A program made the position numbers and the translations under genes. This document shows, one piece after another, positions 17,734-26,581 of a stretch of DNA of 64,000 nucleotides (its first letter is position 1; every line of letters begins with the position of its first letter). This DNA is from an uncultured Ruthenibacterium sp. GTDB taxonomy: Bacteria > Bacillota > Clostridia > Oscillospirales > Ruminococcaceae. The stretch lies in NCBI GenBank assembly GCA_910587145.1, contig CAJUMH010000004.1, positions 34,422 to 98,421 of the forward strand, read 5' to 3'. Under the pieces are notes generated by a model. The model made no database searches. It saw nothing but the letters and a program-made list of their open reading frames with translations, and was not told where the DNA came from.

Positions 17734-19164
17734 ATGAAAAAACAGCTTTCCACTGCCCGTATGGCCGGGCTGTGTCTGGGAGAATTTGCGCGCGCCGTGC
17801 TGGGCGGGCTGATCGTTACCTACACGCTGAAATTTTTTAATGTTACGCCGGCTTCGGGCCTGCCGCTGCTGCTGCCCGCCGGCATGATGGGGCTTTTGCG
17901 CGGCTTCGGCGTGGTGTTCGACGCCATTACCGATCCGTGGGTTGCGAGCGTCAGCGACCGCAGCGCCTCGCCGAAGGGGCGGCGCGTCCCGTTTATGCGC
18001 TGGGCGGCGGTGCCCTACGCCGTTACCTGCCTGATGATCTTCTTCCCGCCCGGCAGCGTGGTGAGCGTGGGGAACGTTGTGTGGGTGGCCGTGATGCTTT
18101 TGGCCTATTACATGGCCTCCACACTGTATTGCGTGCCCTATATGGCGCTGCAGCAGGAGATCGTTACCGATACGCGCCGCCGCGTGTTTTTCTATACGCT
18201 CAATTCGCTGATGTTCGTGCTGGGCAGCGCGGTGATCTATGTGCTGCCGGTGATGGTAAGCGCGTTTCGCGGCGCGGGGATGGAGGCGGTGTGGGCCTGG
18301 CGCGCGTCGCTGGCCATTTTTGCCGTGATCGGCGCGGTGTGCGCGATTACGCCTTCGTTCCTAATCGACGAGCGCGCGTATGTGGAGGGCAAAAGCTGCT
18401 ACATGCCGCTGCTGCAAAGCCTGAAAACAACCCTGGCGTACCGCAATTTTGCCGTAATGACGATTGGATACCTGATTATGCAGGCGGGCTTTGCGTTTTT
18501 TAACGGCGCGCTGCTGTTCTATGTGGATACGCTGCTGGGGCTGAACGAGAGCTTTGCCACCATCGTGCTGGCCATCAGCATCGTAGTGGGCATCTGCACC
18601 TATCCGTTGGTGAACAGGCTGGTGCGCCGGGTGGGCAAAAAGCCGCTGCTGCTGGCGGCCTGTATTTCGTATGTGTTCATTTATCTGGGCATCTATTTCC
18701 ATGCGCCCATTGCGCGCGCCATCAGCACCGCGCCCATTGCGCCGGGCTTTTTGGCGTCGCTGGCGGGCGAGGGCGCAATGACGGGCGATGTTGCGGCGGC
18801 GATTTTGATCGGCGTGTGCGTGGCGTTCCCCATTGCGTGCACCAACATTTTGCCGCCCTCGGCATTTGCCGATATGGCGCAGTACGACCGCATCAAAACA
18901 GGCGAGGACCGCGCCGGGATGTTTGTGGCGGCGCGCCAGTTTGTAACAAAGCTTTCGCAGGCGGGTGTGACGGCCATTGTATCGTATACCATGTACCTTG
19001 GCTCCACCGACAGCTACCCCACGGCGCACGGCGTGCGCATGACGGCGCTGATCGCAGCCGTGTGCCTTGCCTGCGCCATCGGCGTGTATGCGTTTTATAA
19101 CGATAAAGAGGTGGTCTCGTTCATCGACGGCTGGAACGCGGGGCAGAAGGAGACCGGCGCCTGA
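17734..19164 (+). CDS. GPH-family sugar:cation symporter (MFS)
   Basis: 476 residues with about 12 hydrophobic segments. Early motifs GEFARAVLGG and FDAITDPWVASVSDR (helix 2-3 loop, D..TDP) are typical of the glycoside-pentoside-hexuronide:cation symporters such as MelB. An ATG at 17722 in frame overlaps the GGAAAGGA ribosome site, so the ATG at 17734 (MKKQLSTARM) is preferred. Substrate unknown: no glycosidase is adjacent. Two terminators follow. Confidence 0.85.
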   Translation: MKKQLSTARMAGLCLGEFARAVLGGLIVTYTLKFFNVTPASGLPLLLPAGMMGLLRGFGVVFDAITDPWVASVSDRSASPKGRRVPFMRWAAVPYAVTCLMIFFPPGSVVSVGNVVWVAVMLLAYYMASTLYCVPYMALQQEIVTDTRRRVFFYTLNSLMFVLGSAVIYVLPVMVSAFRGAGMEAVWAWRASLAIFAVIGAVCAITPSFLIDERAYVEGKSCYMPLLQSLKTTLAYRNFAVMTIGYLIMQAGFAFFNGALLFYVDTLLGLNESFATIVLAISIVVGICTYPLVNRLVRRVGKKPLLLAACISYVFIYLGIYFHAPIARAISTAPIAPGFLASLAGEGAMTGDVAAAILIGVCVAFPIACTNILPPSAFADMAQYDRIKTGEDRAGMFVAARQFVTKLSQAGVTAIVSYTMYLGSTDSYPTAHGVRMTALIAAVCLACAIGVYAFYNDKEVVSFIDGWNAGQKETGA

Positions 19165-19245
19165 TTGCCCGGGGGATGCACTTGCACAGGCACCCGCCGC
19201 CCGGGGAAACGCGTGTGCCGGGCAGATCGTATTTTGGCAGAGAGC

Positions 19246-19340
19246 AGGGCGCGCTGCAGGATCGCTTCCTGCGGCGCGCCCTCTGTTTTTTGCAAAAAAT
19301 GCCGCCGCGCCCCGAGGCTTTTTCGGGCGCGGCGGTTTTT
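19246..19340 (+). terminator. two successive intrinsic terminators
   Basis: First: AGGGCGCGC-T-GCAGGA against TCCTGC-G-GCGCGCCCT, then CTGTTTTTT (19246-19291). Second: CCGCCGCGCCC against GGGCGCGGCGG, then TTTTT (19302-19340). Both follow the symporter gene. Confidence 0.88.
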
Positions 19341-19448
19341 GATGCTTTTTTAAATTTTTCATCCGCCTTTTTGCCGGCGGCATGTACGCAGATCGAGCGT
19401 GTTTTGCGGGCAGCCGCAGCAGGCGGCCGAAGGAACGGCCAAAACCCT

Positions 19449-20384
19449 TTACAGCCACTTCAGCCGGCGCATTACCAGTGTGGCGGCGGCGGTAAGAAGC
19501 ACGGCAATGCCGACGATTGCGGCAAAGCCGAACGGAGACTGTGCAAAAGGCACCGGCACGTTCGTGCCCCACAGCCCAAACACGATGGAGGGGATCGTTA
19601 AAATAATCGTTACGGCGGCCAGCACCTTCATCACGATGTTCAGGTTGTTCGAGATCACCGAGGCGAACGCATCCATTGTGCCGGAAAGAATATCACGGTA
19701 GATGTTACACATCTCGATGGCCTGCTTATTCTCGATGATCACATCCTCCAAAAGCTCGGTGTCATCGGGATAATCCTTCACAAACTGCATGCGCAAAAGC
19801 TTTTCCAGCACGATCTCGTTGCCCTTCAGCGAGGTGGAAAAATAGACAAGGGTTTTTTCCAGCCCCAGCATCTGGATGAGCTCTTTGTTTTTCATCGAAA
19901 GGTGCAGCTCGTTTTCTACGCGGCTGCTGGCCTTATCCACCTCGCGCAGATAAAACAAGAACAGTGCCGCGTTGCGGTACAAAAGCTGCAGCGTCATGCG
20001 GTTTTTCTTTTTGGTGGAAAAATTTTTTATGGGACTTTCGCTGAACGCGCCGGCCAGCGCGCTTTCCTTCAGGCAAACCGTTACAAGGTTTTCCTCCGTG
20101 AGGATCACGCCGAACGGCAATGTAGAGTATACAAAGCCGCGCCCCTGCTGCATTTCGACGGTGGGCGTGTCCACCAGAACGAGCATATGGCCGTCTTCAA
20201 AATCGATGCGGCTGCGCTCCTCCTCATCCAGCGCTGCGCGCAGCAGATCCGGCTCGATATGCAGCGTGTCGGATACCCGTGCCAGCTCTTCTTCCGTGGG
20301 CGCGCACAGGTTTACCCAGGCGCCGGGCACGATATCGGTGCGCTCTGTCAGCTTGCCCTCATCGGTGAGATAAATCGAAATCAT
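19449..20384 (-). CDS. CorA-family divalent cation transporter
   Basis: 311 residues: an acidic cytosolic domain and two C-terminal membrane helices (about 255-273 and 285-303). The loop between them, normally YGMN, reads LWGTNVPVPF with GTN at 273-275, so the central Met of the selectivity motif is replaced by Thr. CorA proteins form pentameric Mg/Co/Ni channels; the change may alter selectivity. AGAGGG precedes the ATG at 20384; an upstream ATG at 20414 is not supported. The transcript carries a leader of about 270 bases. Confidence 0.87.
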   Translation of the reverse strand: MISIYLTDEGKLTERTDIVPGAWVNLCAPTEEELARVSDTLHIEPDLLRAALDEEERSRIDFEDGHMLVLVDTPTVEMQQGRGFVYSTLPFGVILTEENLVTVCLKESALAGAFSESPIKNFSTKKKNRMTLQLLYRNAALFLFYLREVDKASSRVENELHLSMKNKELIQMLGLEKTLVYFSTSLKGNEIVLEKLLRMQFVKDYPDDTELLEDVIIENKQAIEMCNIYRDILSGTMDAFASVISNNLNIVMKVLAAVTIILTIPSIVFGLWGTNVPVPFAQSPFGFAAIVGIAVLLTAAATLVMRRLKWL

Positions 20385-20660
20385 AAAATCCCTCTGCTTT
20401 CCGCGCCGAAACACGCGGCCGCAGAGAACTACAAAGCGGACGCGTGCAGGGCACTGTTAGAGAGGCCTTTACAGCCGGTTCCCGGGCAGACGCGCAAGGA
20501 AACCAACGCCCGCGCGCAAGGGGCGGACGGCCGGAAAGCCTCCTGTGTGGTTATGCGGCATGATCGCCCTCGAGGATCACCCTCCACGAACTGTCACTCC
20601 CTTTCCGATTTGCGTTTCTTTTTAAGGGGGCGCTTTGCCTGCGGCGATGCGCCCTCTTTA
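20385..20660 (-). ncRNA. long structured leader of the CorA-like gene, riboswitch candidate
   Basis: Transcription from the promoter at 20662-20691 gives about 270 untranslated bases. In transcript sense GGAAAG followed by GGAGTGACAG can pair with CTTTCC about 70 bases later to close an enclosed multi-stem domain, and further down GGTTTCC can pair with GGGAACC. Metal-transporter leaders of this length often hold riboswitches. The sequence does not contain a clean M-box or yybP-ykoY core, so no class is named. Confidence 0.35.
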
Positions 20661-20661
20661 C

Positions 20662-20691
20662 AGTTTATGCCATGGAACGATGTTTTGTCAA
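20662..20691 (-). promoter_or_regulatory. promoter of the CorA-like gene
   Basis: TTGACA (20686-20691) and TAAACT (20662-20667) on the minus strand, 18 bases apart. Confidence 0.68.
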
Positions 20692-20808
20692 GCTTTTTGA
20701 CGCGGGCCTGTATTGCGGGGCGGTGCGGCGCTGTACTGTGGGATGGCGCCGGCGCTGTATTGCGGCGTGCTTGCAGACGGTTGCCGCCGGGTGCTTTCCG
20801 GCGGCTGC

Positions 20809-21522
20809 TTAATAATAGTAGTATCCGGTCATGCCGATCAAAATCCCCACAAGGATCACCAGTCCGTACACAACGGCGATCGCAATGGCCTGTGCGGCCA
20901 GAAGGCCACGCGCAAAATTGCGGCGGTTGGGCCGCCACGGGTTGCCGGCCGCCTGAATGATGAGATAGATCAGCCCCACGATCGGGATCATGCTGATGAG
21001 AAACATGCCAAGGTAGCCGCCGGTCGAGATCAGCTCCGGCGGTACCGGCATGCCGTAGCCCCAGGATCCGGGCGCATAGGGATAGGGAGGCGGCGTTTGC
21101 GCAGGCGGCGCGGAACCGATGTTTTGCACATAAGAAGAATACTGCGGCGCGGGGGGCACGTTCATCGCCTCGGGCGCCGGGGCGCCTGCCGTGCCGGGCA
21201 GGGGAGCTGCGCCGGGGGCAGGGGATGGGCCGGGCGCGGGCGCGTCTGCACCCCCGGCAGGCTGCCATGCGGGCGCTCCCGGCGCTTCCGGCACTGCAGG
21301 CGGCACAGCGTTCGGCTCCGGCTGCGCGGCCGGTATGGCAGAGGCAGCGGGAGAAGAAACGGCCGGCGCAGCCGCCGTATTCGGCGCGCCGCCTTCGCAG
21401 GCGGTGCCGCTCAAGGCGGAATCCCGCCCTGCCTGCGGCTCCAGCCGGCAGCCGCAGGCAGGGCAGAATTCCGCATCCGGCCCCAGCCGCGCGCCGCACA
21501 TTTTGCAGAAATTTCGGATCAT
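20809..21522 (-). CDS. zinc-ribbon membrane protein
   Basis: 237 residues. The N-terminus has a zinc ribbon with two CxxC pairs (CKMCG and CPACG, residues 8-25). A long Ala/Pro-rich low-complexity linker (about 30-150) leads to a C-terminal domain with two hydrophobic segments (LGMFLISMIPIVGLIYLIIQA and LLAAQAIAIAVVYGLVILVGI). Such proteins are common in Firmicutes and have no assigned role. GGAGGG precedes the ATG; it lies upstream of the CorA-like gene and downstream of the methyltransferase, both on the same strand. Confidence 0.75.
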   Translation of the reverse strand: MIRNFCKMCGARLGPDAEFCPACGCRLEPQAGRDSALSGTACEGGAPNTAAAPAVSSPAASAIPAAQPEPNAVPPAVPEAPGAPAWQPAGGADAPAPGPSPAPGAAPLPGTAGAPAPEAMNVPPAPQYSSYVQNIGSAPPAQTPPPYPYAPGSWGYGMPVPPELISTGGYLGMFLISMIPIVGLIYLIIQAAGNPWRPNRRNFARGLLAAQAIAIAVVYGLVILVGILIGMTGYYYY

Positions 21523-21540
21523 GCGAGGCCCTCCTTGACG

Positions 21541-22650
21541 TTAAAAATACATATATACCTGACAGGGGATCATGCCGTTGTACAGCTTGCGGCGGCGGCG
21601 GGCGGGGCGGCCGAAGTGCCGTTCAAAATCCGCGTCCGCCGTGATGATGTACGCCCCGCGCACGGGGCATTCTGCAAGCCGCTCGCCAAGGATGCCCGCC
21701 AGGCGCGCGGCGTTGTCGGCATCGCCCAGCCGCTCGCCGTAGGGTGGATTGGTAAACACCTTTACACCGGGCGCGGGCGCGAATTTCTGCACGTCTGCCG
21801 CAAAAAAGCGGCAGTGGCCGTCTACGCCCGCCAGCTTTGCGTTCGCGGCGGCCAGCGCCACGGCTGCGGGGTCGATATCAAAGCCTATGCCCTCAAAGGC
21901 GGCGTCGCGCCGCACCTCGTCCAGCGCCCTTTCGCGCTGCCGCTTCCACACCGCGGCGGGCACAAACGCGTAGTGCTCGCCCAAAAATCGGCGGCGCAGG
22001 CCGGGCGCAAGGTTCATCGCCTTCATGGCGGCCTCAATCAGCATTGTGCCGCTGCCGCAAAAGGGATCCTGCGCCTGCGTATCCGGATAAATGCGCCCCA
22101 GATCGACAATGGCGGCGGCCAGTGTCTCCTTGATGGGCGCTTCCATGCTGTTTTTGCGGTAGCCGCGCTTATGCAGGCCGTCGCCGGAGGTATCCAGCAT
22201 AATCTCGGCCACATTTTTGCGCAGAGAAAACCGCAGCTTGTACAGCGCGCCGTCCTCGGGCAGCGTCTGCACGCCGTGCCCGCGCCGCAGGCGCTCTACA
22301 ACGGCCTTTTTTACAATGCTCTGGCATGCGGGCACGCTGGAGAGCGTACTGGAAAGGCTGCTGCCCTTCACCGGAAAGGCGGCGTTTGCGGGCATCAGTT
22401 CCTCCCACGCAATGGCAGATACGCCGTCGAACAGCTCGTCGAACGTGTTTGCCGGAAAGGTTTTGAGCAAAACCAGCACCCGCTCGGCACAGCGGCTCCA
22501 CAAATTGGCTGCAGCGATCACCTCCGGCCCGCCGCGAAACGCGACGCGGCCGTCCGTAACGGCAACGTCCCGTGCGCCGATGCGTTCAAAATCAAAGGCG
22601 GCGGCGCGTTCTGTGCCAAAATAACAGGGGGCGATGAGATCGTATTCCAA
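21541..22650 (-). CDS. class I SAM-dependent RNA methyltransferase with THUMP domain (RlmL/YpsC-like)
   Basis: 369 residues. A ferredoxin-like/THUMP N-terminus (about 1-155) precedes a Rossmann methyltransferase domain with DPFCGSGTMLIEAA (SAM binding) and NPPYGERLG (the N6-adenine/N2-guanine motif IV). This is the family of 23S rRNA G2445 and related tRNA methyltransferases. No ATG fits the domain start: the TTG at 22650 (translated MEYDLIAPC) is preceded by GAGAGGA at nine bases, and an ATG at 22737 overlaps the -35 box of the promoter. Confidence 0.87.
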   Translation of the reverse strand: MEYDLIAPCYFGTERAAAFDFERIGARDVAVTDGRVAFRGGPEVIAAANLWSRCAERVLVLLKTFPANTFDELFDGVSAIAWEELMPANAAFPVKGSSLSSTLSSVPACQSIVKKAVVERLRRGHGVQTLPEDGALYKLRFSLRKNVAEIMLDTSGDGLHKRGYRKNSMEAPIKETLAAAIVDLGRIYPDTQAQDPFCGSGTMLIEAAMKAMNLAPGLRRRFLGEHYAFVPAAVWKRQRERALDEVRRDAAFEGIGFDIDPAAVALAAANAKLAGVDGHCRFFAADVQKFAPAPGVKVFTNPPYGERLGDADNAARLAGILGERLAECPVRGAYIITADADFERHFGRPARRRRKLYNGMIPCQVYMYF

Positions 22651-22708
22651 AATCGTAGTTCCTCTCAAAACAGCGCTTTTGTCGAAGCGCGTGTATTTTT
22701 CTGCCTTC

Positions 22709-22737
22709 AGTATAGCATATCTTTGCGGGAATTGCAA
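22709..22737 (-). promoter_or_regulatory. promoter of the RNA methyltransferase gene
   Basis: TTGCAA (22732-22737) and TATACT (22709-22714), 17 bases apart on the minus strand. It rules out a start codon at 22737. Confidence 0.8.
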
Positions 22738-22769
22738 AAAAAACGCCTGCCCCGGTGTGCGGGGCAGGC
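22736..22769 (-). terminator. intrinsic terminator, minus strand
   Basis: GCCTGCCCC and GGGGCAGGC pair around seven bases and are followed by a T run on the minus strand, ending the transcript of the membrane protein at 22786-23610. It overlaps the next promoter. Confidence 0.9.
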
Positions 22770-22785
22770 GAGCGCAAAGCTCATA

Positions 22786-23610
22786 TCAGGAAAGGGAAAT
22801 GGTGATGACGAATATGGCGATTGACACAATGCTGAGCACCGTCGCCGTCAGCGAGAGAATGAACGGCGCGGTGGCCTTGCCGTTGGTTTGAGAGGGCTTC
22901 GGCGCGCACAGCAGGCCAATGCCGCCAAAGATGAGGCCGAGGCCCGTCCAGCAGGTGCAAATGCCCAGAATGCCCAGGATCTTGCCCGATTTGGCGTTCT
23001 GTGCGTTGGCCTTTTCCTGCATCAGCTCTTTTAAGTCTTCGTTTTCTTTGGCCACTGTCTCGGCCATGCCGGTGATGAAGGTGTGGAACTGCTGGCATTC
23101 CTCCGGCTGATAAATATTCAGGTGATGGAAACGATCCTTGCGGGTGTTCCAGAGATCCACATCAATATGCGTGGGCGATTCTCCCGCCTTGTTGCGCAGA
23201 ATCACGGTAACGCCCTTCAGCTCGCCCTTCCGCATGGAGGGCGTTACATCCACCATACCGGTGTTGCTGCTGGCCAGATAGGGCTTGCCGGGCAGGATCT
23301 CGTCTTTTTTAAAGCCGATGGGAATGATCCACAGCCGGGACGCGTCGAAGGCAACAGCGTATGTATAATAAGTTGTGCGCGTGGTGCGGCCGTAATGCTG
23401 CACGTCCTCGTAATGCGCATATGCTACGGTATAGCCTGTTTCGCCCGGCAAAACGCGCGCTACGGCATCCTTCAGGCGCTGCATATCCGCACCGGTCTGC
23501 GCGAGCTTTTTGTTTTTCGATTCCTTCAGGTTCGACCAAATAACACAAATGGCAACGATACCTACGATGATGAGCCATAAGTAATTGGAAAGATCCTGTA
23601 CACCTTGCAT
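22786..23610 (-). CDS. uncharacterised membrane protein
   Basis: 274 residues. One helix near the N-terminus (LWLIIVGIVAICVIW), a soluble domain (about 30-180), a charged helical section rich in Glu/Lys (LKELMQEKANAQNAKSGK), then two C-terminal helices (ILGICTCWTGLGLIFGGIGLL and PFILSLTATVLSIVSIAIFVITISL). I do not recognise the family. AAGGGG precedes the ATG at 23610, and the gene has its own promoter and terminator, so it is transcribed alone. The last part resembles small DUF4190-like two-helix domains, which is only a hint. Confidence 0.75.
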   Translation of the reverse strand: MQGVQDLSNYLWLIIVGIVAICVIWSNLKESKNKKLAQTGADMQRLKDAVARVLPGETGYTVAYAHYEDVQHYGRTTRTTYYTYAVAFDASRLWIIPIGFKKDEILPGKPYLASSNTGMVDVTPSMRKGELKGVTVILRNKAGESPTHIDVDLWNTRKDRFHHLNIYQPEECQQFHTFITGMAETVAKENEDLKELMQEKANAQNAKSGKILGILGICTCWTGLGLIFGGIGLLCAPKPSQTNGKATAPFILSLTATVLSIVSIAIFVITISLS

Positions 23611-23671
23611 GATTTTTCTACCCCTTCTTAAAAATTTGGATCGGGTGCGGTAAGGCGGTACACCCGTAAAT

Positions 23672-23700
23672 ATAATAGCATATTTTGCGGGGATTATCAA
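23672..23700 (-). promoter_or_regulatory. promoter of the membrane protein gene at 22786-23610
   Basis: TTGATA (23695-23700) and TATTAT (23672-23677), 17 bases apart on the minus strand. Confidence 0.78.
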
Positions 23701-23714
23701 GAGGCGAAAAAGGA

Positions 23715-23783
23715 GCTTTTTGTCTTTCTGCAAGGGGCGTTTTTGTCTTTCCGGAAGGGGCGTTTTTGTCTTTCGATAAAAGG
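23715..23783. repeat. three tandem copies of a 23 bp repeat
   Basis: The unit CGTTTTTGTCTTTCCGGAAGGGG occurs in three imperfect copies in a row between the promoter at 23672-23700 and the end of the SGNH gene. The T-rich side could terminate rightward RNA weakly; no other role is visible. Confidence 0.75.
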
Positions 23784-23878
23784 CGTTTCTTCCCGCAGAA
23801 AGCGCTCCGGCCTTTGCCGAACGGCGGCGCCGGGCCGTTCTTTTGCCGGCGCGTTCGGCGCGCCTTGCGCGCTCCCTT

Positions 23879-25066
23879 TTACGGCTCGCGCACAGGATGG
23901 GAAAGGCTTACATCAATGCCGGCGTCGCGGTCGGCCAGAGCCTTCGGGATGCCGGGGAAAATGCGCGCCACGCATTCCGAGCGCGGGTGGAGCCCATCGT
24001 AAAAATCGGTGCTTTCGGCCGGGATGGCGTAGGGGTCGTAGCTGCCGTAAACGGGAATATTATATTTGCGGCCCAGCGCGCGCACCGCCTCTTCCGCGCC
24101 GAAAAAGCCGCCGTATTCTTCGGCCTTTGCCAGCGCGTTGTCGTATTCCCCCGGGGGGTAGGGCGCAAGAAAGAAAAACAGGTTGATGCCTTTTTCCTGC
24201 ATATATCGGATCCATGCCTCGAAGATGGCAAGGCGCTCGGCGTCCGGCTCGGGGTAATTGGCCAGAAACGACATGCCGTTTGTCTGGTACAGAATATCCG
24301 CGTCGATCTCCTCCTGCGGGCGGTTGCGATAAGAAAGACTGTAAAGGATACTGCCGTCCGGCCGCCGGATCTCGGCGTCGAGCGTGTAGGGGTCCACGCC
24401 GTCCGGCACAGGCTGCACCTCGCCGTCGGTGACGGCTTCCTTCTGCAGGGAATCGAGGTTGCCCTGAAAATAGGAAAGATCAAACAGGTACTGCCAGCTC
24501 TGCGCGGGATCCTCGGCCTCGTAGGGGATCGGGATGCCGAGCCGTTCGGATACGAATTCGGCATACAGCGTGGGGTCGGCGCGCTTGCTCTGCGCATCTA
24601 TATCCAGATTGAAGATCCACGGATCGACCCCGATGATGATGTTCTGCGGAAGCCGGCCGCGCCGGTCGTAGAGATAAAATTCGCACAGCAGCTCGCTGAA
24701 ATCCGCGCCCGAAAGGCTGCTGTTGTAAAAGCTGGTACCCACCATTTCCTGCGATAGCTGCATTGCCCGGCTGGAGCCAAGCGCAATGGTTTCGGGCACG
24801 GTGTCGTCGCTCATATTGGCGACAAGGGTATCCAGCACCTCGCGCTGGCGGCTGAGGATCCGATCGAAGCCGATGATATCCTTGCCGTCAAGGATCAGAT
24901 CGACAATGCCGCGCAGATCGACATCGCCCAGAAAATAGCCCTGACAGTCTATAGAATAATTGACATAGACGACAAGCGCCAGCAGCGGCGTCAGCAGAAG
25001 CGCGCCGGCGGTGAGACGAACAGCCGAGATCAGGCGGTTCAGGCAGATGAGCGGCAGTCTTTTCAT
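23879..25066 (-). CDS. SGNH-like cell-surface acyltransferase partner of MBOAT
   Basis: 395 residues: an N-terminal signal anchor (about 13-35), then an extracellular alpha/beta domain. GSSRAMQLS holds the candidate catalytic Ser, and FYDGLHPRSE near the C-terminus gives a DxxH pair, the SGNH/DltD/AlgJ-type triad. Such proteins pass acetyl groups, delivered across the membrane by an MBOAT protein, to a surface polysaccharide. The MBOAT gene ends 15 bases upstream on the same strand, so the two are co-transcribed. A DltD role with D-alanine is less likely since dltA/dltC are absent. Confidence 0.75.
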   Translation of the reverse strand: MKRLPLICLNRLISAVRLTAGALLLTPLLALVVYVNYSIDCQGYFLGDVDLRGIVDLILDGKDIIGFDRILSRQREVLDTLVANMSDDTVPETIALGSSRAMQLSQEMVGTSFYNSSLSGADFSELLCEFYLYDRRGRLPQNIIIGVDPWIFNLDIDAQSKRADPTLYAEFVSERLGIPIPYEAEDPAQSWQYLFDLSYFQGNLDSLQKEAVTDGEVQPVPDGVDPYTLDAEIRRPDGSILYSLSYRNRPQEEIDADILYQTNGMSFLANYPEPDAERLAIFEAWIRYMQEKGINLFFFLAPYPPGEYDNALAKAEEYGGFFGAEEAVRALGRKYNIPVYGSYDPYAIPAESTDFYDGLHPRSECVARIFPGIPKALADRDAGIDVSLSHPVREP

Positions 25067-25081
25067 CCGATGTCCCCCCTT

Positions 25082-26581
25082 TTAAAAACGGCCGTAGATC
25101 GAGCCGGAATTTGCAAACGAGCCAAACAGCAGCATCGCAAGGCACAGGGCGTAGTAAAGCGGCCAGCGCAGCACGATGGGCGCCTTGCGGATGACGCGGC
25201 TGACGGGCGCCGGCGCCGATTCCAGCGTTTCGACAACGGCGATGCCAAAGCACAGAACGATCACTGTCTGCCAGGTAAGCCCGATGGAGGCGAGCACGCG
25301 CCCCACCGAGGCGGGCGCGGCAAAAAGGCTGTCCCACCCGGTGAAGAGGTGCGCATATACATACAAGGCGTCCTGCAGGCCGGCGCTGCCCGGAAAAACC
25401 TCCGACGCGCGGAAAAACACGATACAGCTCGTAAAAAGCAGATAAACAATTACGCACTGTATTGCACGCTTCGCCGGGCGCAGGCGATACAGCGGATTGC
25501 GCCGGGCAAGGCGCAGGCGCGCGCCTTCGGTGGCCTTGCCAATGCACAGGTACGCGCCGTTCAAAAGGCCCCAGACGGCCATGGAAAGCGATGCGCCATG
25601 CCACAGCCCGCTTACCAGAAAGACAAACAGCTGGTTCAGATTTCGGCGCAGCGCGCCCTTGCGGTTGCCGCCCAGCGGAATATACAGATAATCGCGGAAC
25701 CAGCTTGTGAGGCTGATGTGCCAGCGCCGCCACAGGGCCGTAAACGAGGCGGCGCGCAGCGGCTGACGGAAGTTTTCGGTGAGTGTAAAGCCAAACACCG
25801 TGCCGGCGCCGATGGCCACATCGCACCCGGCCGAAAAATCGCAGTAGAGCTGATAAGTATACAAAAGGCTGGCCAGAAGCAGCACGGGCCCGGTATAGCC
25901 GCGATATTGCAGGTTGCCGTACACGGCGTCCACCACGCCGCCGAGGGTATTGGCGATTACGAACTTTTTGAAAAAGCCCCACAAAATGCGAAACAGCCCT
26001 CCCGCCACGCGGTGATATTCAAAGGGCGGCGGCGATTTTAGCTGCGAAAGCAGGCCGGGCGCGCGCTCGATGGGGCCTGTGACGATGCACGGAAAAAAGC
26101 CGACGAACAGCGCGTAATACAGCGGATTTCTTTCTGCGCGGTATTTGCCGCGATAAACATCGATCACATAGCCCGCGGCCGCGAAGGTAAAATAACTGAT
26201 GCCCACCGGGGCCAGCAGCGACGGCGCGGCGGCAAAGCCGCGCAGGCCCGCCGCGCGCAGCAGCCCCGAGAGGGCCTCGCCGAAGAAGCCGAAATATTTA
26301 TAGTAAAAAAGGCATCCAAAGCACAAAAACAGCGTGACGGCAAGGCAAATGCGGCGCGCAGAACGGCTTTGCAGGCGTTCCAGCACCAGCGCCGCCGCCC
26401 ACGTAACGATGGACGCCCCGGCCAAAAGCACGATGAAGCCGGCGTTTTGCGGATCGTACAGATAGAACAGCCAGCTGCACACCAAAAGCCAGAACGGCCG
26501 CACGGCCCGGGGCAGAACAAAATAGACAAGGCATACACCGGCAAAAAAAACGGGGAACGCCACGGAGAAGAAACTGCTCAT
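25082..26581 (-). CDS. MBOAT-family membrane O-acyltransferase
   Basis: 499 residues with about ten hydrophobic segments. The conserved YPLGGNRKG-like region is present (YIPLGGNRKGALRRNLNQLF) and the catalytic His lies in SGLWHGASLSMAVWG. This is the AlgI/DltB/PatA group that moves acyl groups through the membrane for O-acetylation of surface glycans. GAAAGG precedes the ATG at 26581; the longer frame to 26734 has no support. It is the first gene of a two-gene unit with the SGNH protein. Confidence 0.9.
   Translation of the reverse strand: MSSFFSVAFPVFFAGVCLVYFVLPRAVRPFWLLVCSWLFYLYDPQNAGFIVLLAGASIVTWAAALVLERLQSRSARRICLAVTLFLCFGCLFYYKYFGFFGEALSGLLRAAGLRGFAAAPSLLAPVGISYFTFAAAGYVIDVYRGKYRAERNPLYYALFVGFFPCIVTGPIERAPGLLSQLKSPPPFEYHRVAGGLFRILWGFFKKFVIANTLGGVVDAVYGNLQYRGYTGPVLLLASLLYTYQLYCDFSAGCDVAIGAGTVFGFTLTENFRQPLRAASFTALWRRWHISLTSWFRDYLYIPLGGNRKGALRRNLNQLFVFLVSGLWHGASLSMAVWGLLNGAYLCIGKATEGARLRLARRNPLYRLRPAKRAIQCVIVYLLFTSCIVFFRASEVFPGSAGLQDALYVYAHLFTGWDSLFAAPASVGRVLASIGLTWQTVIVLCFGIAVVETLESAPAPVSRVIRKAPIVLRWPLYYALCLAMLLFGSFANSGSIYGRF

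Noticed and set aside
20440..20600. M-box-like words (GTTAG, GAGGC, CCCGG) on the plus strand near the CorA gene
   Set aside because: They are on the strand opposite to the transporter and no plus-strand gene follows, so an Mg2+ riboswitch there makes no sense.
20500..20615. yybP-ykoY-like start (GGAAAGGGAGT) in the CorA leader
   Set aside because: The second conserved loop (CAAGACC-like) is missing, so the class was not claimed.
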